Shown: piece after piece, positions 1-6,201 of the stretch
How positions within the stretch are numbered: position 1 is the first letter of the stretch
Layout of the letters: every line of letters begins with the position of its first letter
DNA from: Nitrospira sp.
Lineage (GTDB): Bacteria; Nitrospirota; Nitrospiria; Nitrospirales; Nitrospiraceae
NCBI GenBank assembly: GCA_015904055.1
Contig: JABMDE010000011.1
Span: 13,917-23,233 of the forward strand
Direction of reading: 5' to 3'
DNA: 9,317 nt
Notes under the pieces: model-generated
Told to the model about the DNA's origin: nothing
The model's input: only the letters and a program-made list of their open reading frames with translations
The model's database searches: none
Made by a program: the position numbers and the translations under genes

Positions 1-573
1 CTGTTTCTCAAAGGTGCGCGCTGCATGACAGAAAAGTGCGCCATCGAGCGGCGGAGCTACCCTCCAGGCCAGCATGGACAGGGGCGTCAGCGGACCTCTG
101 ACTATAGTCTCCAGTTGCGTGAGAAACAGAAGTTGCGGAGAATTTACGGTCTTCAAGAACGGCAATTCCGTGGCGTGTTCGAGCGGGCTGAGCGGCAAAT
201 CGGTGTGACGGGTGATGCATTGCTGCGGTTGCTCGAATGCCGGCTTGACAATGTCGCCTATCGATTGGGATTCGGCATATCGCGAAAGCAGGCCCGGCAG
301 ATCGTCAGTCACGGGCATCTCTTGATGAACGGGAAGAAGATCACAGTGGCCGGCGCGCTTGTGAAGGCGGGAGATGTCATCGAAGTTCGTGAGCGGAGCA
401 GGAATCTGGCCACAATCCAGGGAGCCTTGGAGGCCGTCGACGGCCGCGGGATTCCGGACTGGCTCGAGCTCGACAAGGGCGCATTCAAAGGGATCGTGCG
501 CGCATTGCCGGCGAAGGAACATATCCCATTGCCGGTTAATGAACAGATGGTTGTGGAATTGTATTCACGATAG
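1..573 (+). CDS. rpsD: 30S ribosomal protein S4, 5'-truncated by the window edge
   Basis: S4 is a primary 16S rRNA-binding protein that nucleates assembly of the 30S body; in some bacteria it also represses its own operon. The reading frame is open from base 1 (codons L-F-L-K-G-A-R-C), so the ATG at 25 is an internal methionine, not the start. By comparison with S4 proteins that begin with a Cys-X2-Cys element, roughly 18 N-terminal codons lie outside the window. Visible Cys at codons 8 and 13 (C-X4-C) match the second half of the zinc-ligand set of the zinc-binding 'C+' form of S4; the first pair would be off the edge. The family signature KCAIERRSYPPGQHGQ follows at once. An S4 RNA-binding domain lies around codons 97-160 (RLDNVAYRLGF, SRKQARQIVSHGHLLMNGKK). 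Followed by rpoA after 85 nt, the standard alpha-operon order. Identity is secure. Confidence 0.97.
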   Translation: MFLKGARCMTEKCAIERRSYPPGQHGQGRQRTSDYSLQLREKQKLRRIYGLQERQFRGVFERAERQIGVTGDALLRLLECRLDNVAYRLGFGISRKQARQIVSHGHLLMNGKKITVAGALVKAGDVIEVRERSRNLATIQGALEAVDGRGIPDWLELDKGAFKGIVRALPAKEHIPLPVNEQMVVELYSR

Positions 574-658
574 CCGTTTGATCCAGGGACGGCGGTGTTG
601 TGCAGAACAGACGTTCCACAGGTTAGTTACGTACACGCTGGTAGATGGAGGGGGAGTC

Positions 659-1660
659 ATGATCAAGGCGATGAAAGACTTTCAGGTCCCGATGCGGGTG
701 GAAGTCGATAAGGATGCACATTCCCCAACATTCGGTCGTTTCACCACAGAAGCGTTCGAGCGGGGGTTCGGCACCACGATTGGAAACGCTCTGCGGCGTG
801 TGTTGCTGTCGTCTCTGACGGGCGCTGCAGTCACCACGGTGAAGATTGAAGGGGTGGTACATGAGTTTTCAACGATCGCCGGTGTGACGGAAGATGTGAC
901 GGCGATTATTTTGAACATCAAGGGCCTGCGGTTGGCACTCCATACCGACAAGCCCAAGACGATTCGATTGAAGAAAAAGGGGCCGGGTGAAGCCAAAGGA
1001 TCCGACATCATTCATGACGCCGATGTCACCATTCTGACCCCTGATTTGCACATCGCGATGCTAGACAAAGATGCAACCCTGGACATTGAAATGACGGTCA
1101 AGCACGGCCGTGGATACGTTCCGGCTGAACGCAATAAGGAAGAAGGGTTGCCGATCGGTGTAATTGCTATCGATTCAATTTTCTCTCCCATCAAGCGGGT
1201 GAATTTTCAGGTTGAAAACGCCCGTGTCGGTCGCATGACCGACTACGACAAGTTGACGATGGAGATTTGGACTGATGCGACGATCAGCCCGCGAGATGCG
1301 CTATCGACTGCTGCCGGGATTTTACGCGAGCATCTGGATATCTTCATCAATCCTGAGGAGCGTGGCGAAGGGAAGAGCGAAGCGGGATATGAGGAATCGC
1401 AGCGGGAGGTGAATAAAAATCTTTCCCGCAGTGTGAATGAGTTGGAGCTGTCCGTTCGTGCTGCGAATTGTTTGAAGAATGCCAATATCAAAACAATCGC
1501 GGATCTAGTGCAGAAGTCCGAAGGGGAGATGCTGCGGACGAAGAACTTCGGGAAGAAGTCTCTTAACGAAATCAAGGAAATCTTGTCTGAAATGGGGCTC
1601 TCATTGGGCACCAAGGTGGATTTGCCACCGTCTCACAATGGGAGTCCGAAGTCGGAGTAA
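659..1660 (+). CDS. rpoA: DNA-directed RNA polymerase subunit alpha
   Basis: The alpha subunit dimerises to start RNA polymerase core assembly, and its C-terminal domain contacts UP elements and activators. The product is 333 aa, a normal length. The N-terminal assembly domain is roughly residues 1-232, with the conserved RGFGTTIGNALRRVLLSS at 35-52. After an acidic linker (about 233-257), the C-terminal domain shows ELELSVRAANCLKNA (261-275) and KNFGKKSLNEIK (295-306). R267 and N270 correspond to the DNA-binding R265 and N268 of E. coli alpha, and the G-K-K-S loop is also kept. The ATG at 659 is chosen because a purine-rich Shine-Dalgarno (GGAGGGGGAG, about 647-656) precedes it; the frame stays open upstream to 374, but that extension is only rpsD read out of frame. 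An in-frame ATG at 671 is a less likely start. rplQ follows 22 nt downstream, so co-transcription is expected. Confidence 0.98.
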   Translation: MIKAMKDFQVPMRVEVDKDAHSPTFGRFTTEAFERGFGTTIGNALRRVLLSSLTGAAVTTVKIEGVVHEFSTIAGVTEDVTAIILNIKGLRLALHTDKPKTIRLKKKGPGEAKGSDIIHDADVTILTPDLHIAMLDKDATLDIEMTVKHGRGYVPAERNKEEGLPIGVIAIDSIFSPIKRVNFQVENARVGRMTDYDKLTMEIWTDATISPRDALSTAAGILREHLDIFINPEERGEGKSEAGYEESQREVNKNLSRSVNELELSVRAANCLKNANIKTIADLVQKSEGEMLRTKNFGKKSLNEIKEILSEMGLSLGTKVDLPPSHNGSPKSE

Positions 1661-1682
1661 TTCTTAGGTCAAGGGGAACGCC

Positions 1683-2114
1683 GTGCGACACAGGAAAAAA
1701 GGGCGACAACTCGGCAGGCAAACCAAGCATCGGTGGGCGTTGTTCCGCAATCTCGTCACATCGTTGCTCGATCACGAGCGGATCGAGACGACGGAAGCCA
1801 AGGCCAAGGAGATACGCGGGTTCACTGATCGCATGATTACGTTGGGCAAGGAAGGGACTCTTCCGGCGCGGCGCCGCGCGCTCGCATTTTTGCGAAGCAA
1901 GGATGTCGTGTCCAAGTTGTTCGCAGATGTGGCGGGACGGTTTAAGGATCGTCGCGGAGGGTACACCAGAATTGTGAAAACCCGTCGGCGTATCGGGGAT
2001 GGCGGAGAAATGGTTGCTATTGAATTGGTTTCACGCCCGGAAGCACCGGCAGCAAAGAAATCATCGGGTTCTTCTGCGCAGCCATCGGCTGGGGAACCTC
2101 AAAAGCCAGCATAG
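1683..2114 (+). CDS. rplQ: 50S ribosomal protein L17
   Basis: L17 is a structural protein of the large ribosomal subunit. The 143-aa product begins with the hallmark [17 protein letters not shown], followed by [24 protein letters not shown] (in two parts, residues 20-43) and ends its core with [19 protein letters not shown] (92-110) and AIELV. The usual bacterial core stops near residue 118; the remaining ~25 residues ([20 protein letters not shown] plus KPA) are a low-complexity Ala/Ser/Pro/Lys tail of the kind seen in several phyla. The start is GTG, supported by AAGGGG at 1671-1676 with 6-nt spacing and by the L17 N-terminus starting exactly there. Last gene of the alpha operon; a strong hairpin follows 40 nt downstream. 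Confidence 0.97.
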   Translation: MRHRKKGRQLGRQTKHRWALFRNLVTSLLDHERIETTEAKAKEIRGFTDRMITLGKEGTLPARRRALAFLRSKDVVSKLFADVAGRFKDRRGGYTRIVKTRRRIGDGGEMVAIELVSRPEAPAAKKSSGSSAQPSAGEPQKPA

Positions 2115-2153
2115 AGTTTGTTTTTAGTCAGACCCATCGGGCGATGTTTCTGA

Positions 2154-2187
2154 AATGCCCTCCATGTGGAAACACATGGAGGGCATT
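2154..2187 (+). terminator. Perfect 15-bp hairpin, probable terminator of the rplQ operon
   Basis: The arms AATGCCCTCCATGTG (2154-2168) and CACATGGAGGGCATT (2173-2187) are exact reverse complements around a GAAA loop, a GNRA-type tetraloop. It lies 40 nt after the rplQ stop and ahead of a candidate promoter, which is where the alpha operon should end. The downstream stretch (GTGTTGTC) is only moderately T-rich, so the termination call rests mainly on the stem and position. Other roles, such as mRNA 3'-end protection, are possible. Confidence 0.7.
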
Positions 2188-2222
2188 GTGTTGTCAGGTC
2201 CCTCCGGAGATCCTCACAGACG

Positions 2223-2251
2223 TTTACTTGCCCTGTCGTGCATGCTACGAT
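2223..2251 (+). promoter_or_regulatory. Candidate sigma-70 extended -10 promoter for lptC operon
   Basis: TTTACT (2223-2228, 4/6 match to the -35 consensus) is followed after a 17-nt spacer by TACGAT (2246-2251, 4/6 match to the -10). TGC stands directly before the -10, giving an extended -10 (TG-N-TACGAT). It lies between the rplQ hairpin and the lptC start, leaving a leader of about 30 nt. The hexamers are individually weak, so this is a position-supported prediction only. Confidence 0.42.
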
Positions 2252-2289
2252 CGTGCCAGCACATTTTTGACCATTAAGAGAACCAGCGT

Positions 2290-2862
2290 ATGTGGGAACG
2301 AATCGTACGGCGGACACTTCTGACGTTGAGTATATTCCTGTCCGCATTTCTAGGCTATCTGCTCTTTGTGAATGCCGATTCAGCTCCCACGGCCCAACCG
2401 GCTTTTTCAGGATCGATTGAGCGTGCGGATGCGAAGATCGCGGAGTTTATCTTTACGCAAACGAAAGGCGATATTGTCGAGTGGCAAGTGCAGGCCAAGC
2501 AGGCACGGCTGTTTGAGCGGGAGAAACAGGCACGGCTGACCGGGGTTGATATTACGTTTTATGGGGAGAAGGGGATGGAGCTGACTTTGTCAGGAGAAGA
2601 AGGAACACTCGATATTGCAACGAAGAATCTTGTGCTGGCGAATCAGACAGAACCCCTGATCGTTGAAACAAGAAGCGGATATACCATTTATACGAATCAT
2701 CTGGCATGGAAAGACGAAACCAAAGAGATTCGTACAGATGATCCTGTCCGAATTGTCGGTCATGGAATTGAAGTGACGGGGCGTGGACTGCTTGGACGGA
2801 TGGCCGAACAAGAATTCGAGATTTTAGGGGATGTTCATGTGGATCTTGTTCCTGTTTCTTAA
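2290..2862 (+). CDS. lptC: LPS export system inner-membrane protein LptC
   Basis: LptC is a bitopic inner-membrane protein that receives LPS from the LptB2FG transporter and hands it to the periplasmic bridge protein LptA. The 190-aa product has the family layout: a short basic N-terminus (MWERIVRR), one membrane anchor at about residues 9-27 (TLLTLSIFLSAFLGYLLFV), then a periplasmic beta-rich domain. Motifs typical of the LptC/DUF1239 fold include an alternating strand WQVQAKQARLFE (65-76), a GMELTLSGEEG turn (95-105) and a terminal GLLGRMAEQEFEILGDVHV (167-184) corresponding to the family's closing strands. The ATG at 2290 has only a weak purine-rich ribosome site (AAGAGAA). The last 54 nt lie in the first copy of a 99-bp tandem duplication, which leaves the C-terminus intact. 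Followed by lptA and lptB as expected. Confidence 0.9.
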   Translation: MWERIVRRTLLTLSIFLSAFLGYLLFVNADSAPTAQPAFSGSIERADAKIAEFIFTQTKGDIVEWQVQAKQARLFEREKQARLTGVDITFYGEKGMELTLSGEEGTLDIATKNLVLANQTEPLIVETRSGYTIYTNHLAWKDETKEIRTDDPVRIVGHGIEVTGRGLLGRMAEQEFEILGDVHVDLVPVS

Positions 2863-3006
2863 TGTGGTGTTGTTCGGAGACGTGTTACACAGCCATTCTG
2901 CGGAACCCAAGAATTCGAGATTTTAGGGGATGTTCATGTGGATCTTGTTCCTGTTTCTTAATGTGGTGTTGTTCGGAGACGTGTTACACAGCCATTCTGC
3001 GGAACC
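2809..3006 (+). repeat. Exact 99-bp tandem direct duplication across the lptC/lptA junction
   Basis: Bases 2809-2907 and 2908-3006 are identical over all 99 positions and directly abut; identity breaks at 2808/2907 (A/C) on the left and 2908/3007 (C/G) on the right. The unit carries the last 54 nt of lptC, including its TAA stop, plus the lptA ribosome site, start and signal-peptide codons. Because 99 is divisible by 3, frames are preserved between copies, and both genes remain complete. Zero divergence means a very recent event or an assembly artefact; 99 is also a k-mer size used by common assemblers. Confidence 0.97.
2837..2926 (+). pseudogene. Truncated duplicate of the lptA 5' end (29-codon signal-peptide minigene)
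   Basis: The upstream copy of the 99-bp repeat carries the same ribosome site (AGGGGA, 2826-2831) and ATG as lptA. It reads MWILFLFLNVVLFGDVLHSH, then SAEP, then leaves the LptA sequence (KNSRF) and stops at TAG 2924-2926, just before the second copy's lptA start. If the duplication is real, this could be translated as a hydrophobic leader peptide of 29 residues (31 from the ATG at 2831) overlapping the end of lptC. It would be a by-product of the duplication; nothing suggests a selected function. If the duplication is an assembly error, this feature does not exist. Confidence 0.35.
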
Positions 3007-3517
3007 GGGGCTCCTGCAAAAAAAAGGGGTAACCGCTGCTGTTCCCACCACAATTACAGCCAAGAAAGTCACGGTACGTAAACAAGACAGCCGGGCCGTA
3101 TTTGAAGGCACTGTTGTTCTGACCAGGGGGCCCCTTCTTGTGTATTCAGATAAGATGATCGTCCTGTTTCATTCGCTCGGTAGTGGACAGGTACCCACAA
3201 CCTCTCCCGGGCAGGTTGCCGGCCAGTCGTCAGAGAAGGGAAAAGACACGTCGCCGACAATGTCGAACCATTCGGTGCATCGAGTCGAAGCGGTTGACCA
3301 TGTCAGAATAAAGTATGCGACTGGTAATGCAACATGCCAGAAAGCCGTGTATTTCAGTGAGGGCGACAAGATTGTTTTGACGGGGGAACCTGTGGCGTGG
3401 GAGAAGGGGACACGCGTCAGCGGGAAACAGATCACGATCTATCTGGCAGAGGAACGGAGTGTGGTTGAGGGAGACTCACACGTTCGTATCGAGGAGGAGG
3501 AAAAGACTGCGCCATGA
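2936..3517 (+). CDS. lptA: LPS transport periplasmic protein LptA (OstA-like)
   Basis: LptA proteins form the periplasmic beta-jellyroll bridge carrying LPS from LptC to the outer-membrane LptD/LptE complex. From this start the product is 193 aa: a signal peptide (about 1-22, hydrophobic WILFLFLNVVLF, likely cleavage after SHSA), then an OstA-type domain seen in ITAKKVTVRKQDSRAVFEG (40-58), VVLTRGPLLVYSDKM (60-74), VDHVRIKYATGNATCQKAVY (120-139), KIVLTGEPVAWEKG (145-158), SGKQITIYLAEERSVVEG (162-179). Between strands (about 79-115) there is a Gly/Ser/Pro/Thr-rich insertion that compact LptA proteins lack. ATG 2936 is preferred because AGGGGA (2925-2930) sits 5 nt before it; ATG 2930 is in frame but overlaps that site. 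The first part lies in the second copy of the 99-bp duplication. The stop overlaps the lptB start as ATGA. Identity rests on signal peptide, repeat pattern and lptC/lptB neighbours. Confidence 0.88.
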   Translation: MWILFLFLNVVLFGDVLHSHSAEPGLLQKKGVTAAVPTTITAKKVTVRKQDSRAVFEGTVVLTRGPLLVYSDKMIVLFHSLGSGQVPTTSPGQVAGQSSEKGKDTSPTMSNHSVHRVEAVDHVRIKYATGNATCQKAVYFSEGDKIVLTGEPVAWEKGTRVSGKQITIYLAEERSVVEGDSHVRIEEEEKTAP

Positions 3518-4296
3518 CCCAGGGAACTCCCACAGGTGCAGCGGAGGCCATTGATGCGGCGGCGAAGACACGCACGGAGTGTCTGCGCGCCAGCGGACTT
3601 GTGAAGAGTTTTCGAGGCCGTAAGGTTGTCAAGGGAGTTGCGATCGAAGTACGGGCCGGGGAAGTCGTGGGGTTGTTGGGCCCGAATGGGGCGGGTAAAA
3701 CGACGATCTTCGATATGATGGTCGGGATTTGCCAGCCTGACGAAGGAGACATTACGTTCAATGGGGAATCTGTAACGGATCTTCCCATGTACAAGCGAGC
3801 ACGGCGCGGGATCGGGTATTTACCACAGGAGTCATCGGTGTTTCGTCGCCTGTCAGTCGAGCATAATGTCTTGGCGATCTTAGAAATGCTGGGGTATGCT
3901 CGTGAGGAACGTATTCGCCGGGTGGATGAACTGTTGAAAGAGTTAGACCTCATCCATATTCGAGAGAGTATGGCCTATGCGCTTTCAGGCGGAGAACGCC
4001 GAAGGTTGGAAATTACCAGGGCCTTGGCTACGGCTCCATCGTTCATGCTGCTGGACGAACCGTTTGCCGGTATCGATCCCATTGCGGTAGCGGATATTCA
4101 GCAGATCATCACGCGACTAAAGGACAAAGGGATCGGCATCCTGATTACCGACCATAATGTGCAGGAGACGCTTTCGATCGTTGATCGAGCGTATATTATC
4201 AATGAGGGGTTGATCCTGGAATCGGGACCTCCTCAAGCCATCGTGAAGAGCGAAACCGCCCGGGCGGTGTATCTTGGGGAGCGGTTCAAGTTGTAG
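3514..4296 (+). CDS. lptB: LPS export ABC transporter ATP-binding protein LptB
   Basis: LptB is the cytoplasmic ATPase dimer that powers LPS extraction by LptF/LptG. The 260-aa product carries a complete nucleotide-binding domain: Walker A GPNGAGKTT (56-64), Q-loop GYLPQESSVF (101-110, Q105), signature LSGGERRRLEI (157-167), Walker B FMLLDEPFAGIDP (177-189) and H-loop TDHNV (H213). The FRRLSVEHNV segment after the Q-loop and the C-terminal YLGERFKL are characteristic of LptB rather than other ABC subunits. It is about 20 residues longer than E. coli LptB because of a polar N-terminal extension (MTQGTPTGAAEAIDAAAKTR) before the first strand. The ATGA overlap with lptA and a GAGGAGGAGG element at 3491-3500 support this start. 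lptF and lptG are not in the window, which is usual because they often lie elsewhere. Confidence 0.97.
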   Translation: MTQGTPTGAAEAIDAAAKTRTECLRASGLVKSFRGRKVVKGVAIEVRAGEVVGLLGPNGAGKTTIFDMMVGICQPDEGDITFNGESVTDLPMYKRARRGIGYLPQESSVFRRLSVEHNVLAILEMLGYAREERIRRVDELLKELDLIHIRESMAYALSGGERRRLEITRALATAPSFMLLDEPFAGIDPIAVADIQQIITRLKDKGIGILITDHNVQETLSIVDRAYIINEGLILESGPPQAIVKSETARAVYLGERFKL

Positions 4297-4310
4297 CCGG
4301 ATAGGTGGGT

Positions 4311-5819
4311 ATGAAACTTCGGCTGGATCTAAAGCTCAGTCAAAAATTGATTATGACGCCGCAACTGCAGCAGGCGATCAAGCTGCTGCAGTTGTCTCGC
4401 CTAGAGCTTCAGCAGAGCCTTTCGCAGCACCTGTTGGAAAATCCTTTGCTGGATGAAGTCCAGGCAGAAGTGGAGGATGCGGAGTCTGCCACTGCCGAAG
4501 GCAAATCGGAAGAGCCTCCCGCTGCTACAAGTCAAGAGCCGTCTGAAGAAGGAGGGACGCCGGAGGAGCGGGGGTCGCCCGAAGAGTTCAGCGCATCCGG
4601 GTGGGAAGAGTACTTTGGAAGCGACCGTCGGATGGGCGATTCCGAGCGTGCGTCCTCCTCCCAAGATGAATTTCCATCCTATGAGCAGACCGTTGCCAAA
4701 GCAACATCGCTCGAAGAGCATCTTCTCTGGCAGTTGTCATTGTCCGGATTATCTGACCGAGGGAAAGCACTCGGCCGGTTAATCATCGGGAACCTTGATG
4801 ATGACGGATATCTCCGGATTACGTTGGCGGAGGTTATTGCAGGAACCGATTTCGCGGAATCTGAGGCCGAGTCTGCGCTCAAAGATATCCAAACCTTCGA
4901 TCCGACCGGTGTTGCTGCGAGAGACTTGTCCGAATGCCTTTTGCTGCAGCTCGGGCATTTAGGCCGCAATCCGATCGGTTCGTTGGGCGCGCGGCCAGGT
5001 GCTCTCAAAGGGTCGATCGTTGAGGGCGTGATTCTTCATCATTTGAAGGATCTGGAAAAGAAACAGTATGCCAAAATTGCCAAGGCGCTGGATGTGACGG
5101 TTGACGAAGTCTTTCAGGCCACCAAGGTTATTGAAAATCTCGAGCCCAAACCGGGCCGGCCGTTCACGAATACACAAAACTATGTCATCGTTCCGGATGT
5201 GTTTGTCGTCAAGGATGAAGGGGAGTGGGTTGTTCTATTGAATGATGATGGACTCCCGCGCATGAGGATCAGCCCGTATTACAAACAGTTGATGGCTTCC
5301 AGCCAGGGAGGCGCTCCTGAAACGAAAGCCTACATGGATGAGAAGTTGCGGGCTGCCCAGTGGGTTATTCGGAGTATTGAACAACGCAATAAGACAATCG
5401 TGAAGGTCGTATCGAGCATCGTGAAGTTTCAGGAGCAATTCTTTGACCGCGGTGTTTCACATCTTAAGCCCCTCGTGCTTAAACAGGTTGCCGAAGACAT
5501 CGGGATGCACGAGTCGACCATCAGTCGCGTCACAGCTAATAAGTATATGTATTGCCCTCAGGGCATGTTGGAGCTGAAGTTCTTCTTCAACGCCGGGTTA
5601 CAGCGGACCGACCAGCCGTCGGATATGCACTCGTCCGTATCCGTGAGAGAGATGATTAAGAAAATGGTAGCGGAAGAAGATACCAGACGGCCGTTGAAGG
5701 ATGAAGAAATAGCCGCTCGCCTACGCACGCAGCAAGTGCTTATTGCCAGACGAACGGTCGCCAAATATCGAGCGGAGGATAATATCCCTTCCGCTGGACA
5801 GCGGAAACGGTTTTTCTAG
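4311..5819 (+). CDS. rpoN: RNA polymerase sigma-54 factor
   Basis: Sigma-54 directs RNA polymerase to -24/-12 promoters and needs AAA+ enhancer-binding proteins to melt DNA. The 502-aa product has every family region. Region I (1-48) holds LSQKLIMTPQLQQAIKLLQL, which interacts with activators. A long acidic, low-complexity region II covers about 49-125. The core-binding region III includes GNLDDDGYL (160-168), FDPTGVAARDLSECL (196-210) and LEPKPGRPF (277-285). A helix-turn-helix lies around 384-412 (VLKQVAEDIGMHESTISRVT). The RpoN box ARRTVAKYRA (479-488) ends in Ala where Glu is usual. ATG 4311 matches the family N-terminus; an in-frame GTG at 4305 would add two residues. It starts 14 nt after lptB, continuing the lptCAB transcript, an arrangement widespread in Gram-negative bacteria. 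Confidence 0.97.
   Translation: MKLRLDLKLSQKLIMTPQLQQAIKLLQLSRLELQQSLSQHLLENPLLDEVQAEVEDAESATAEGKSEEPPAATSQEPSEEGGTPEERGSPEEFSASGWEEYFGSDRRMGDSERASSSQDEFPSYEQTVAKATSLEEHLLWQLSLSGLSDRGKALGRLIIGNLDDDGYLRITLAEVIAGTDFAESEAESALKDIQTFDPTGVAARDLSECLLLQLGHLGRNPIGSLGARPGALKGSIVEGVILHHLKDLEKKQYAKIAKALDVTVDEVFQATKVIENLEPKPGRPFTNTQNYVIVPDVFVVKDEGEWVVLLNDDGLPRMRISPYYKQLMASSQGGAPETKAYMDEKLRAAQWVIRSIEQRNKTIVKVVSSIVKFQEQFFDRGVSHLKPLVLKQVAEDIGMHESTISRVTANKYMYCPQGMLELKFFFNAGLQRTDQPSDMHSSVSVREMIKKMVAEEDTRRPLKDEEIAARLRTQQVLIARRTVAKYRAEDNIPSAGQRKRFF
4362..4394 (+). repeat. 12-bp perfect inverted repeat inside the rpoN 5' coding region
   Basis: CAACTGCAGCAG (4362-4373) and CTGCTGCAGTTG (4383-4394) are exact reverse complements around the 9-nt loop GCGATCAAG, with a possible further G-U pair. 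It encodes QLQQ-AIK-LLQL in sigma-54 region I. CAG (Gln) and CTG (Leu) are reverse complements, so the symmetry follows largely from the Gln/Leu-rich protein sequence, but a stable mRNA hairpin about 50-85 nt into the gene should still form. Confidence 0.85.
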
Positions 5820-5862
5820 TCAGCGTAAAGAGTCATATTCACTGACACGTAGGAGGTGTGAT

Positions 5863-6201
5863 ATGAGGCTGAGAATTACCGGACGCCATCTGGACATCAC
5901 GTCGGCACTGAGGAGTTATGTGGAAACGCGGTTTGGGCGGCTCGATCGCTATGAGTTGAAGGTCGGAACGCTTCAAGTTGTGCTGGGAGTTGAAAAGCTT
6001 CAACATATGGCTGAAGTAATCGGAACCGTGAATGGCAAACCGCTGCAGGCGAAAACAGCCACTCGGGAAATGTATGCGACAATCGATGCGCTGGTGGATC
6101 GAGTCGATGCACAGCTCAGGAAGTGGAAGGGGCGTCTGGTCAGCCACAAGTCTGGAGGAACCAGAAAGTCTCAGATGCGAGCCCATGCCGAGGTGCTATA
6201 G
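5863..6201 (+). CDS. hpf: Short-form ribosome hibernation promoting factor (HPF/RaiA family)
   Basis: This family binds the 30S decoding centre in slow growth and silences ribosomes, as inactive 70S (RaiA) or 100S dimers (HPF). The 112-aa product is the short form: one S30AE domain (about 1-95) and no dimerising C-terminal domain of long HPF. Key features are MRLRITGRHLDITSALRSYV (1-20), a short loop (FGRLDRY), strands TLQVVLGVEKLQHMAEVIGT (36-55) and the helix TATREMYATIDALVDRVDAQ (65-84) with LRKWK, the standard end of the fold. A basic tail (KSGGTRKSQMR) follows. ATG 5863 is fixed by an ideal AGGAGGTG at 5851-5858; an open frame reaching back to 5743 lies inside rpoN and is not used. It sits 43 nt after rpoN, the common rpoN-hpf pairing. 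Confidence 0.95.
   Translation: MRLRITGRHLDITSALRSYVETRFGRLDRYELKVGTLQVVLGVEKLQHMAEVIGTVNGKPLQAKTATREMYATIDALVDRVDAQLRKWKGRLVSHKSGGTRKSQMRAHAEVL

Noticed and set aside
374..658. Open frame extending rpoA upstream by 95 codons into rpsD
   Set aside because: The extension is rpsD read in another frame; the alpha subunit starts at 659 with a good ribosome site and the family N-terminus.
3432..3953. 173-codon reverse-strand frame opposite lptB
   Set aside because: It is the antisense shadow of a clear ABC ATPase and has low-complexity Ser/Arg/Pro composition, no ribosome site and no recognisable domain.
4274..4456. Small forward frames overlapping rpoN (also 4453-4782)
   Set aside because: They are out-of-frame readings of lptB/rpoN with no recognisable protein features.
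5743..5862. Possible 40-residue N-terminal extension of Hpf
   Set aside because: It overlaps the rpoN coding end; an ideal AGGAGGTG stands before ATG 5863, where the S30AE domain begins.
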